From: Fragilaria crotonensis
Lineage: Eukaryota; Bacillariophyta; Fragilariophyceae; Fragilariales; Fragilariaceae
DNA length: 43,283 nt
Reading direction: 5' to 3'
Assembly (NCBI GenBank): GCA_022925895.1
Contig: JAKSYS010000536.1
Coordinates: forward strand, 1-43,283
The notes under the pieces are model-generated. The model was not told the DNA's origin. It saw only the letters and a list, made by a program, of their open reading frames with translations, and did not search any database. A program made the position numbers and the translations under genes. Shown here in pieces: positions 21,271 through 31,653 of this stretch. Positions within the stretch are counted from its first letter, which is position 1. Each line of letters opens with the position of its first letter.

Positions 21271-24200
21271 TGGGTGCTATGTATGTTACGTGTAGCTAGA
21301 CTAAACTAGGGATGTGTGTATGAATGGGCCGGTACAACAGTGCCGTAGGCATTGCGTAGCGGTGCGCCAGTGCTATACATCCGGAAAGCTAGAATCCGGG
21401 GCTTGCTCCTTGGGGAGACGTCGTTCGGCAGCGGGATCGGCGGCAGGGGCGATGGGGCATATCAGTTACATGCGGTAGAGGCCGAGGCCCGCTCCGCAGT
21501 CCCATATCGGGGAGGGGGTTCGGCGCATCGGGTTGCGATCGGCGCGGAGGCAGCGGCTCGCGGAGCGAACCAGGGCGATCGCGAGGCGCGATCGTACGAA
21601 GCCACACACTTCGGAGTACGATCGCTTCCATTTGGAAGCCAGGCTGGAGGCCAGCCGCCGCGAAGCGGCGGTTGCCTCCACGCCTTGCATTCCGTCCACT
21701 GAGAAGACGAGGGGAGTGAAGGTTCGGCGTCGCGCAATGCAGAGCGCGCCGTACTTCGCCTTCTTCTCCTTCTCATGACGCAGGAGGACCTTCTCCGGGG
21801 GAGGTGTTGCGATTCGATGGGGCATCCGTGTCGGTGACGCGGACATCGAAGATCGCAGTGGTGCCTCGGGTCCAGAAGCCGTGGACAGCGATGTCGCCGC
21901 GGAGTTCTGGGGTGGGTTCGGTGCGGTTGGCGCCCGCCGCCTGCACGTCCTGACTCGTTCGGATGAGGGGTTCGTCAGAGACTGTGGAGGGGGTGTGCGC
22001 CTGCCCGCAGAGCTGTCCCCACGTCGCCACGAGGTCGTTGTGGCGGTGGAGGATCAGGCCGCCTTTGCGACAGGACATGGCGTGCTCCGTCGTGAAGCGT
22101 TCGCCGCATCCGTCACATCGGGGCGGGAGAGATGTAGGCGGCAGGCCTAAGCGGAGGCGGACGCCGTCTCGGAACTCCTCGGCCGAGAGGTCGGAGCCAT
22201 TGAGAAGGCTCGGCAGGGTGGAGAGCCAGGCCCCTGTCGCCGCCGACCGTACGATGCGTCGCTTCTCCAGGGGTCGCGAGCTCGCGAGTATCGCGTCCAG
22301 GCGGCTCGCGTGAACGCGAGACCGACTCGCCTTCGCCGCGAGGCGACCTCTGGAAGCGTCACGCCTGTGCTCCGTAGCACAGAGCCTGTCGCCTGTCACG
22401 AGGGGACCCCTGGAGAAGGGTCGTACTCTCCTTCGACGCCGCGAAGCAGAACTCGCCTGTGGCCGTCGGGTCGGGGATGCCCAAGCCTCCCAGTCGCGTT
22501 GGGAGAGCGAGGAGCGGGCGGAGTTTGGCTACCTCCTCGACGGTGGTGTCGAGGAGAGCCGGCAGGAAGACAGTGGCAATGGCAGCCTCCAGCGGTGCGA
22601 AGGCGGGCGCGATGTCTGGCGTCACGCGCTGGAGGTATTGCCACTCCGCCTGGAGTGACTGCGACAGACCGGCGTAGGCGGTCTGTGGATACCTCCTCGC
22701 CGCCGCCGCGAGGCAGTGGACGCCCTCGATCCATTGCTGGACTTGGGGGTCCACCCATGCCGCCTCGGCGGCTCCCGAACCCACGAAGCCGCCCAGGTAG
22801 CGGTGCCCTTCCTCGTGTCGGAAGTTGAACTCCGCGAGGGACGCGAGGGCGGGTGGCGGGGTCGCGAGCGGGACGATGAGGATCGACTTGTCCGGCTCGG
22901 GGAAGTAGCCCCCTGCGCGGCCCAAGGTCGAGAAGTAGGCGCTGAGCCTCGGCGATGCCTTCGACAGAGCCTGCCATGGCCGCGTCGTCCGCGTACCATG
23001 GCTGGGCGACCGTGGGGACGCGCGCTCGGAGGGTCTCGGCGAGCGGCGTCAGCGCGAGTCCGTAGAGCACCATGGAGAGGGGGTCGCCTTGCGTGACCCC
23101 CTCTCGCGAGAGGATGATCTCGCAATCTCCCCCGCGCCGTCGCAGGAGGAGTTGGGCGGAGTGCCGGTAGCAGTTGAAGCTGAACCGTGCCCCGTTGGCC
23201 CACCGGTGGCGCACGGTCCACAGCATGGCCTTGCGGCCGAGCTCGTTGAAGCCGTTGGTCGCGTCGACCAGGAGAACGGCTGTGGCCTCCGCCGAGGAGA
23301 TGCCCACGTCGTCGGCGATGGCCGCGAAGGCCTCGTCCAGCGTCATGTCAGCAAGGGGGACGGGGGGCAGCTCAGCCATTGGTGGCTCGGGAGCTTGCGT
23401 GAGGGGGTCGTCGTCGGCCTGCGAGTCAGGTGGTGGTGCAGGGATCAACGAGGGGTCGGTGAAGACGTCACGCACGGCGTGTACGGCGCCTTCGATGCCG
23501 GCCTGGAGGCCGGCACACAGGTTGTAGTTGCCGCATGCGGCGGTAGCCTGTGAGCCAATGGCCTTGAGCAGGCATTTGGCCCACAGGCGACGGTACACCT
23601 CGCCGATACCAACCGGGCGGGTGCCAGGTTGCTTGTCGAGAGCAACCAGGCGATTCGCCATCACGGCACGGTAGGCTGCCCAAGGCGGCGAGGTGTTGGC
23701 GAGCCAGTTGGTCCAGGCCGCCATCTCCTCTCGGAGCGCCTCGGACTCGCGTCCGAAGCGTAGCAGCCAGTTGGCGAGGTCGACGGCGTCGGTGCCGCCG
23801 GGGCCGGCGGCGCCGGCTAGCCGTGAGGAGATAGCCTCCACGTCGTCCTGTGTGATGCACACAGGGACGGGGGCTGGGAGATCGGGGTAGGGCTCGAAAG
23901 CCCCATCAGCGTCGCCCACGGAGGCCGGGTCGCGGAGGGCAGGGTGCTTCTCTTGAAGCACCTGCCAGACTGGTCGGCCTGCCTTCGAGCAGAGGTCGTC
24001 AGGCTGGCGGACGCCGCCGCCGGAGCGGTCGGTGAGTGTTCGCACGGCCGAGCGAAGTCTGCCGGAGAGGACGCGTGCATTGAAGGAGCGAGCGCGCGCC
24101 TCTTCGTCGGGTGGGCGGGAGGTGGGTTGCCGAGAGTGGACTTCCCCCTCAGCGTCGTCGACCAAGGCCTTGAAGTGGCCTTGGTCCCACAAGTCCATGC

Positions 24201-25439
24201 GTTGCGCGAGGCGCAAACGAATGTCCTTGGCTCGACGAACCCCTGGTGTCGTCTGCAACACGGTTGCGACAAACACCAGGGGGCGCTCCGAATTCCAACG
24301 GCGTTCGCGTACGCCCCGGAACTCGGAGGTGAGGATGGCAAGGAAGCGCCTCCCCACTCTACCGGCGGGGGCCTGGTAGCGTGTGGTGGCAATCTGTGCC
24401 ATCCTCCTCCATCGGCGCTGCCAGAGCGCGTCATCGGAGTAGTCGCCATGGAGGTGCGTCCCGTCGTTGTCGTGGACGTGGTCACCTAAGGCGTCATCCA
24501 GAAGGCGATCTGCCGCGGTTACGAAGTAGCCGGGCAGATCGGCCCCCGCGTCCGGCGTTACTGCCGGGCCGGGGGTCGCCTCTGGATCTTCCCGTGCAGT
24601 GGCGTTGGCCCTATTGGCCGCTGCCACTGTCACGGGGGGACAAGCAGGAATCGGGTCCTCGCCAGCGTTGGCGGCCGTCTCTGTATCCGTCGGGGCGGTC
24701 TGGGAGGGGTCGTCATTGTCGTCGTCGGGCGTCGGAGCGGGGGTCCGATCCAGTGGCTCCGGGGTCATGCCGACGTCACCGTCGACGTCGATCGTCGATG
24801 CGGATGGTTGTCGGGTTGTCTGGGAAGGCGCTGGGGGGATCTCGGGCGCGGTCGGAACGGCAGCTGGTGGGGCGGATTCGATTGCTGGGGTGGGCTCTGT
24901 GGTCGCAGGTGCGCTGGGACTGGTGAAGAAGCATCGTAGTGTCGTGGTGTTCGGCGGTGGCAGCGGCGCTCGCTTGTTCTGGCAGTTGCTGAAGCAGCTG
25001 CACGAAGTGCAGCGCCTGTTCGCAACTCGACAGGGACAAGCCTGTGAGCGAGCTGTCGGCCGTGCCAGGGCACAGGTCGACGATCTCGAGCAGTCGCAAC
25101 AGCGCTGAAGGACTTGTCGCTGTCGACGCAACGGCGGTTCGCGAGTGGAACCATCGTCGTCATCGACGTGCGAGTCGTCATGCAACGGCTGCGGACGGAC
25201 AGAGGACGGACGCTCGCGCGTTGTACCGTGGGGTACGAGCGCGCTACGCGTCGAGGAGTTTTGAATTTCCTGGCGCGCGGTTGGCAACATGAGGCGACGA
25301 TGACCGACACCGTCGATCATCGCCGTTGCGGCATCATTCGCCGCCGTTCCTCGGCTGTCGCCCCTCGCGGCACCATTCACACTCATGACACTACACAAAG
25401 GCTCTCTCGTCGGCTTGACTTGACGACAACTCCGATGTG
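21271..25439 (-). mobile_element. GC-rich non-LTR retrotransposon with RT and restriction-like endonuclease, inserted in (GT)n
   Basis: A minus-strand element of about 4.2 kb lying exactly between two same-orientation (GT)n tracts. It carries one long ORF (CXC cluster, RT, CCHC, PD-(D/E)XK-like nuclease) and a non-coding 3' part of about 195 bases (21271-21465). No long terminal repeats were seen. Base composition is obviously much richer in G+C than every neighbouring gene, from about 21360 to 25400. The layout of RT followed by C-terminal CCHC and endonuclease-like domains is that of early-branching, often target-specific elements (R2/R4/CRE group). The exact clade is not assigned. Element limits are set by the GT tracts and are therefore inferred. 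Confidence 0.75.
21466..25386 (-). CDS. Retrotransposon polyprotein: CXC cluster, reverse transcriptase, CCHC, endonuclease-like
   Basis: About 1,305 residues after joining frames. Start chosen at 25386 (MSVNGAARGDS), because the longer open frame upstream only reads through the AC repeat (HTHTHT). Residues about 93-138 are a cysteine cluster (CCDCSRSSTC … CPCRVANRRCTSCSC … CQNKR), like tesmin/TSO1 CXC domains. A long Pro/Ala/Thr-rich acidic linker follows. RT blocks: ALDKQPGTRPVGIGEVYRR, LLVDATNGFNELGRKAM (A), REGVTQGDPLSMVLYG (B), QPWYADDAAMAG (C, YADD at 22984-22995), GYFPEPDKSIL (D), GHRYLGGFVG (E). The end has CDGCGERFTTEHAMSC (CCHC finger, about 22062-22119), then RGDIAVHGFW…FDVRVTDTD (nuclease-like core, about 21821-21903). 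Three frame breaks, near 22910, 22395 and 21800; the first and last are in G or C runs and each looks like one extra base. Confidence 0.8.
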
Positions 25440-25463
25440 GTGTGTGTGTGTGTGTGTGTGTGT
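25440..25463. repeat. (GT)12 microsatellite, right flank of retrotransposon
   Basis: Perfect dinucleotide run at the 5' end of the minus-strand element, in the same orientation as the left tract. Immediately outside it the dispersed repeat (copy B, right half) begins with TTACGGAGTATGACCACT. Confidence 0.9.
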
Positions 25464-25590
25464 TACGGAGTATGACCACTCTGAGGTACCGTTGTACTGT
25501 TACGTGGATCACATGTACTACAGGTCTACAGTACATAAATCGACGGTAATTTATGTTGGAACGACAGTGTCCTACGTTACTGAAGTAAAA
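25464..25590. repeat. Dispersed repeat, copy B (right half)
   Basis: Similar to 10589-10715. The core at 25525-25569 (ACAGTACATAAATCGA, then GGTAATTTATGTTGGAACG) differs from copy A by a few substitutions and a 2-base gap. The left half appears to be at about 21219-21242, so this repeat looks split by the retrotransposon. Confidence 0.5.
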
Positions 25591-25954
25591 TACTATACGG
25601 ATTCAAAGTTACTGGACGGAATACTCATTGAATTTGCTGTAAACAGGTTGCTTCGCAAATGCTCTATGAATACTGTAAAACACCAGAATGTATCGTACAT
25701 ACTCCGATCAGTTGTGAGGAACCCACTAGTATAATATAATAATTCAATCCGCTCTTCCGCCGCGCAGGACTGATTGCTGATTGGCATCCACCATCACTCG
25801 TAATTCACACTCAGCACTCACCATTCACCTCCGATCTCAAACACTACCCGGGCATGGAAGGGCCTCGGCAAGCAATTGCACTCTCCTGCTGACTGCTGAT
25901 TGCTGAGCCATGCTGCCTTCTGCTTCTGTTTTATTCAAACATTCTTCCCTTCAT
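25591..25954. other. Intergenic, no gene seen
   Basis: AT-rich stretch downstream of the LRR gene. It contains CACTCAGCACTCA and GCTGACTGCTGATTGCTGA, related to the heptamer tandem repeat at 5691. No coding signal. Confidence 0.45.
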
Positions 25955-27252
25955 TCAACAGGAAAAACCACCTGGAGTACTTTGTCTGCAGCAATCTGAT
26001 TGACATGTGAGCATATCACCACAGTAAAATATACGAGCGTCTGAGATTCGGCAGAGGGATGTCGGAACTGTCCCGGACACCTGAGTGTCGACAAAATTCA
26101 ACCAAGTCAGCATTGTTAAGAGGCCGATCTCACTGGGAATTGTCCCCGACAACGGATTAATGCCAAAATTCAAGAAAGCCAGGTTTGTCAAGCGCCCCAT
26201 CTCACTTGGAATTTTCGAATTCAAGCTATTTTCGTAGAAACCCAAATATGTCAGCGCTGACATGCGCCCCATCTCACTTGGGATTTCTCCCGCCAACGCA
26301 TTGTAGTCGAGATTCAAATGCGACAGCTGTGTCAAGAGCCCGAACGCGCTGGGAATTACCGATGATAACTGATTCTTGTAGAAGTCCAAATACGACAGCT
26401 GTGTCAAGAGTCCGATCGTACTGGGAATTCTTGAAGACAAACGGTTGCCGTAGAAAGACAACCGAGTCAGCTGTGTCAAGAGCCCGATTTCGCTTGGAAT
26501 ACTTGATGTCAACGTATTGCTGATGAAAGACAGCCAAGTCAGCTGTGTCAAGAGCCCGATCTCACTGGGAATTCCTGACGACAAGGATTTGGACTCCCAA
26601 TGCAAATACGTCAGCTGTGTCAAGAGCCCGATCTCACTGGGAATTGTGGTTTCAGTTGCGTCAACAGTTGAGCGTGTCGAAAGGCACGCATTCAAGTCTT
26701 GAAGGCCAATAAAATTGCAGGCAATTTGATGCTGCGTCGAATTGGTTGGGACGACCGGTGTGGGGCGGGGCGTCCCCGTAGTTGGGACCGGCGTGGGGGG
26801 GCGCCACGGGGGCATTCGTCGTTGGGGCCGGAGAAGGGGGCTCCGTAATTGGGGCCGGAGTGGGAGGCTCCGTAATTGGGACCGGAGAAGGAGGCTCCGT
26901 AATTGGGACCGGAGAAGGAGGCTCCGTAATAGGGACCGGAGTGGGGGTTGCCACGGGAGACTCCGCACGAATTGGCACCGGAGTGGGAGGAACCACCGGA
27001 GGCACAGTTATTGGGGCCAGAGTGGTGGGCGCATCCGTACGATTTGGGACCGGAGTGGGTGGCACCAGCGGGGGCTCAGTAGTTGGAGCCCGAGTGGGAG
27101 GGGCCCGTCCCCGGGGTGGCAATGGGAGCGACGATCGGGGCACTTGTAACGACAACAACAACAACAATCGCAACAACCACAGACACAGCAAGTGCCAACT
27201 TAAAATCCGTTCGACGGTACCATGACACACGTGGAGGATTCGCTTGAGCCAT
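25955..27252 (-). CDS. Membrane-anchored leucine-rich repeat protein with Pro/Thr stalk
   Basis: About 431 residues. It starts MAQANPPRVSWYRRTDFK at 27252, followed by one hydrophobic segment (LALAVSVVVAIVVVVVV, about residues 20-36), read as a signal anchor. A stalk of about 150 residues repeats PITEPPSPV / VPPTPVP / TEAP-like blocks. Then come the block ACNFIGLQDLNAC and eight 24-residue plant-type LRRs of the form IPSEIGLLTQLTYL…N.LSSG, with the last ones more diverged, closed by a Cys-rich cap (CRISDARIFYC…CQSDCC). Plant-type LRR ectodomains bind peptides or other proteins; no kinase domain is present. Two frame breaks, near 27105 (GGG run) and 26806 (CCCCCC run), each look like one extra G/C; the Pro-rich reading continues in the next frame. 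The start lies outside the longest single open frames but is supported by the anchor. Confidence 0.75.
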
Positions 27253-28010
27253 GTTTTTGCGAGCTGACCTTCAGCGCTGTCGCAGTCAAGAAGTCTGGAC
27301 GCAAGTTGGTCGTTGGGTGATGATGTGATGATGCAAGTGTTCGTTCAACACGTCGCCTGTGTTCATACGCTCATACATTAATTCTTTACTCGTGCATTAT
27401 TAGGGCACGGGTACGGGGGTGGTGGTGTGGTACTTATTTGGGAGATCTGCCGGGTGGGTACCATAGGAGTCTTGTTTCCACTTTATTCTCCACTATAGCG
27501 GAAACTTAACAGAGCAACGGAAACAGATATGCGAAGGAAATTCAGCATGATTCCGAGCGGCGGGACTTCAATTCTGGGAGATTAGCATACTTCGACAGAG
27601 TAGCAAATAAACGTCGCTCTTCAATTTGCGAGTACGTCTGCTGTTAGTGTGTTCATCCGATTCCGCGACAATTCACCTGGGAAGGTCCGGCAAACGCACC
27701 TCCGCTTGGTATATTTTGTATGTAGGAAGCTACGAGACTAAATCTGATTTTGCCGGACCTCTCTCAGAGCAGATTACACTTTCAATCACACACTCTCTAT
27801 ATATATACACTGTATGTTGTATGTATACAACACGACTGGAAATTCTGATTTGCGTGAATCTGCAGTGAAAGGCTACATTGCTACCTGTACTGGCTGATTC
27901 CCTGATGGACAATGCTTCTTGAATAAAAGCTTGACAGTCGAACGGCGACCTTCGTTGGTTGGAATTTTCCTTTGCATTCTGACTCAGGCCTGCGCCTTTA
28001 GATGCGGCTT
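27253..28010. other. Intergenic, no gene seen
   Basis: Upstream of the LRR gene and downstream of the membrane-protein gene, both on the minus strand. It includes an AT run TATATATATACA at about 27798-27809 and several short open frames without a family signal. Confidence 0.45.
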
Positions 28011-28739
28011 TCAAGGTTTGCATCTAGGCAAGTATATAAATGCAAACGAAGGCACGATCATAATCACAATCAGAAAAGGAACCGACAGTGACAGATCCTC
28101 CTTGTGTGTGTTCCTGGTCAGGATAAATGTCTCGTTGTACTTTTGGATCACACGGTTGATGGGCTGCCCGGATCCACCGTTGGTCGAAATGGATATGTAC
28201 ATCTTCTTAGCAACATCGTTAAGCTGTAGAACAAATTCCAAGGCCAAGGAATTGAGCACCATTTCAAGGGCGCTTTTAGCGTAGAAAACGAGGGCAAAAT
28301 TGACGACGTAAACAGCTAATTCGAAGAATGTGTTGGCAACCCAGTCCAAGAACATGAAAACTTTGAGCCAAAAGCGTCCGCGTCCAGGATTTGGGTTAGG
28401 TTGAAGTTCAATCAAAGGCTCGTGTTCCTTAGACACTCCCAATAAAAAAATCTTGCTCCAATAGATCAATCCAATAGCAAATGCAAGACATTTCGATACT
28501 GGGTCGGCAGTGCCCGGACAGAAAGATGTGGCCTTCGCTTGCGGTAGGATATCTAGAAAAAGAAGGCATGGTATCATTACCTGCGCGATGATAATTGGTA
28601 GGAGCTTCACCCACCAAATAGATCCACCCATGAACATGATCGTAAAAAGCCCAATGAAGGACCGGGATCGTAGGTAGGTCCGCCATACCTCAACAGATAC
28701 GTCGGCATTGGCAGCGCACCCCTGCTCCAAATTGTTCAT
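28011..28739 (-). CDS. Multi-pass membrane protein of unknown function
   Basis: 242 residues from MNNLEQGCAANAD at 28739; an upstream in-frame ATG at 28799 would add 20 polar residues. Hydrophobic segments: SFIGLFTIMFMGGSIWW, LLPIIIAQVMIPCLLFLDIL, CLAFAIGLIYWSKIFLLGV, FMFLDWVANTFFELAVYVVN / FALVFYA and a final SLSVPFLIVIMIVPSFAFIYL, so about five or six passes. A conserved-looking stretch, SALEMVLNSLALEFVLQLND, precedes a Lys-rich loop. The frame is intact. I do not recognise the family. The pattern of an amphipathic LALEFVLQLND motif between membrane segments is distinctive enough to search with. Confidence 0.6.
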   Translation of the reverse strand: MNNLEQGCAANADVSVEVWRTYLRSRSFIGLFTIMFMGGSIWWVKLLPIIIAQVMIPCLLFLDILPQAKATSFCPGTADPVSKCLAFAIGLIYWSKIFLLGVSKEHEPLIELQPNPNPGRGRFWLKVFMFLDWVANTFFELAVYVVNFALVFYAKSALEMVLNSLALEFVLQLNDVAKKMYISISTNGGSGQPINRVIQKYNETFILTRNTHKEDLSLSVPFLIVIMIVPSFAFIYLPRCKP

Positions 28740-29904
28740 TTTGACTTTGGTGAATGAATGTTCACTCGATTGGGTTCGCCTGAAACACCCAGAATTCAAT
28801 CTACGATATCTTCCTTGTGTGAGATTTGTTCTGTATGGCGGGTTTCATGCTACACCTTCCTCGCGTTCACTTCCCTATAATTTCTACGACACATACAAAA
28901 TCCCAGAGTAAAATTCTCAAAGATTGTTCTGAAATCCAAAACTCACGAGAATGCCTCTAATCCTGCTCTAATCGGAGTCATGCACGGGTAAGGTTTTACG
29001 TACCCTACACTACACGATCGAAACTATCAAAACACCGAATTAATGCCCGAATGGTCTCTAGAGTGTACACGCGATTTTTTGGGTTAGGACTAGGGTTAAC
29101 CTTATCTGGACTAACCAGTACGACAGTACGGTGACGATATTCCATGAGCATGGACTCGGTCATTAACAAATCCGGTCATCCGTGCGCATCACAACTGCCG
29201 ATAGAATTGAATATTATTACTTTAAACTGTTTAATCTGTTGGCCCATTTTTTCATTCTATCAATGAGTAAGATTACAGGCTGCCTCTGCGCTAAGCTCGC
29301 ACGTACTCCTGCGCCTGTGGTCAAACTAGCTATACAAAAGCTGAGCATGCCAAGACCTAGTACAAGTCTGGGATCAGACCATTCAGTGATGACCTGTACA
29401 TCTGTCAGGCGGACCGCTTGTGTCAGTTCCTCAAGAACCTTCAAGTGGACCGGCGCACTGATGAGATGGAATGGTCTGAGGGAATCCTCAGTGTCACTTT
29501 CAACCCAGCAGTGGAAGATGGCAATGGTAAAGAGGCTTTCATTGAAAACTATGGCATATTGACCATTGAGCAAGTTGTGGTCCAAACTCCTAGTACTACA
29601 CATCAATAACCAGGGTCAAGAACATGCAAAGGAAATGTACATGTTTTACATGTGCCTTGCGGCATCTCTAAGGAAAAGGGGTTCAAACTAGATAATTTTT
29701 CCTCAGGTCTAGATATATTTACTTGATGCATCGTGTGGGATTTTACTTAAGGAAATTTACATTGTGTGTGAATTTTCTACACTCAGTGGCATGTTTTACT
29801 TAACAACTTTTGCATTGGGTGTTACGGAGCTTCCCTGTAGTCTCCAGTACTTCAAAAATGAGCGCAATCAATTTCAAATATGACCAACCTGTAATCATCA
29901 CCTC
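28740..29904. other. Mostly non-coding, left edge of the AT-rich module
   Basis: No complete gene. A protein-like fragment at about 29362-29609 (plus strand; DDLYICQADRLCQFLKNLQ … EGILSVTFNPAVED) is bounded upstream by a stop and has no good start; it may be a leftover exon. From about 29650 the sequence becomes clearly AT-rich and leads into the next gene. Confidence 0.4.
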
Positions 29905-31653
29905 ATGTTGGCATCTAAAAGAAAAAAGGATGACAGTCAAGCACTATTCACATTCTCTCCATTCGGCCTTAGCTGTCGGAGATGTGAGAATAATGTTAGC
30001 CTTCAGATAGATGCGAGAAGCATTCAAATCCACCTGAAGAAACATGGACTTAACAGCAGGGCCTTTTTAGTACGTACACTTGTTGATGGATTCATGTCAC
30101 AAGTTCTCAATGCAAAGGCATCAGGTTCAATTGAACCCTACAAAAGTGACAACAATACCTATATGGGCTTTGCATGCATTTGTGGGCGAGTTTTTCAATT
30201 GAGAAAGGATAGTGCACTTCGTCATTGCATAAAAGCAGGTTGCGACCCTTCTCAATTGAAGGAGATTGAGCTCATCAAGCTCTGTTGTGGTCGATACGTG
30301 TCCCAGATACAAGTCAATTCTTTTTTCAACGATGCATCTCGTGTCACAAAACAATTTGATTATTGTCAGACACGAGCAATTTTGTTGCCATTTCTCCCAC
30401 AACGAGAAAAATATGATCACACATACACTCACATGTACACCCCCCTTATTACTGGATGTGGCGGTGGAACCCAGTTCAGTACAAAAATCAAAGATGACTA
30501 TGTCCTGATTCATTCACCACCAAGTCAAGCTGGAGAGTTACTTCTTACAAAAATTCACACGCAAGCTGAAAATTGGCTGTTAAATTTTGCGCAGAAGAAT
30601 ATTTTGATGGTTCCAGGGAATCTCCGTGCTGGACTGCAAAATTTTGATTGTGGTGATGTCAATGATGTTTCACAACTGAAGACATATACAATGCAGCACG
30701 ATCCAACCAGCTTACTATCTGAATTGAAGAAGCTTTTATCCTATTCCTATCGCAAGGGCCTTTTTGCAACAAGAGGTTTTGATGAAAAAGATGACTTTGC
30801 AGTCGCATATTTTCTGAAAGATTTTTTGCTTGAAGTTCCGCCATCCGTTGCCACACATCCGTTTGCGGTGGAATTCTGTCTCATGTTTCCATTTCGTGTA
30901 TCTGCTCAGGAATCAAAAATCTCTTTGATATCCTGTGACACGGTGTCATCGTTATTCGCCAAGGTAGCATCGCTTCTGAAAGCAGCAGTATGCTCCGTCA
31001 TCTGTTCTTTTTCAGAGCAGTCATCAACTCATTCTGGAGATTTGCTTGTGTCATCTGTTCCATTACTCCATATTCTTTCACCAATGGTTTGACAAATAAG
31101 AGAAATGCATGAACGACTACCAAAAAGGCAAAAAACTATGAGTGACTCTGGTGGAAATATCATTGTTGACCAATATGCATTTCCATACGACATCTGGTCA
31201 CGCATAGTTCCCACAGCTGTCACCTTGATGCGGGAGTCATTAACTCATTTGGCTGATGGTTCCTGGTGGGAGCCTGTGGTTGATCCATCAACATTTATCA
31301 GAGTCCGTGCCGATGATGACACGGCAGACATTTCGTTGCTCGATGTCACTCCCTGTTGGAATGTTGGACTTTCTTTCCTTGCTGATCAGTTGGATTGTTT
31401 AACGGCACTGTTGAAGATGGCATTTCATGGTTTTGGAGGAGGATCGGCAAGGATGAGAGAGTTGACAGAACCGACTATGTTTCACTGTGTGTACAGCAAT
31501 GATGCCGTTTATTACTCCATGACGTCACTGAAGGGTTTTAACAGTTCTTCTCGTCGTCGGTTCAAGAAAGTCGAGCGAAAACTCCCACCTGTCATCACTC
31601 GATACTTTTTGTTGTACCGATCTCTCGTCAATGCGAATGTGAATCCTTTTTGA
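29905..31653 (+). CDS. Unclassified Zn-finger-like protein of an AT-rich two-gene module, interrupted by a TGA
   Basis: Two blocks in the same reading frame, separated by one in-frame TGA at 31090-31092. The first block (395 residues) has two possible metal-binding motifs near its N-terminus: C-x2-C-x15-H-x3-H in the CRRCENN…HLKKHGLN segment and C-x-C-x13-H-x5-C in CICGRVFQL…RHCIKAGC. The rest reads as a folded protein (ENWLLNFAQKNILMVPGNLR, DPTSLLSELKKLLSYSYRK). The second block (182 residues) includes WSRIVPTAVTLMRESLTHL and LADQLDCLTALLKMAFHGFG. After its TGA at 31651-31653 the same frame stays open to 31872. I cannot assign a family. It converges on the minus-strand gene at 32218-33889; the AT-rich context unlike the host genes and the broken frame suggest a mobile or selfish element gene. 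Confidence 0.55.

Noticed and set aside
22310-24489. Several plus-strand open frames of 100-180 residues inside the GC-rich element
   Set aside because: GC-rich DNA has few stops, so antisense frames are expected. They are Arg/Gly/Ser-rich without motifs, and the minus strand carries the RT and nuclease blocks.
25386-25536. Extension of the retrotransposon ORF upstream to 25536
   Set aside because: It reads through the AC microsatellite (HTHTHT) and flanking repeat DNA outside the element, so the Met at 25386 is preferred.
29079-29100. Telomere-like words GGGTTAGG and TAGGGTTAAC
   Set aside because: Only two imperfect TTAGGG-like units with an interruption; this can easily occur by chance and no array is present.
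29217-29606. Minus-strand open frame of 129 residues next to the AT-rich module
   Set aside because: The overlapping plus-strand fragment reads more like protein (CQADRLCQFLKNLQ), and neither has a supported start, so no gene was called.
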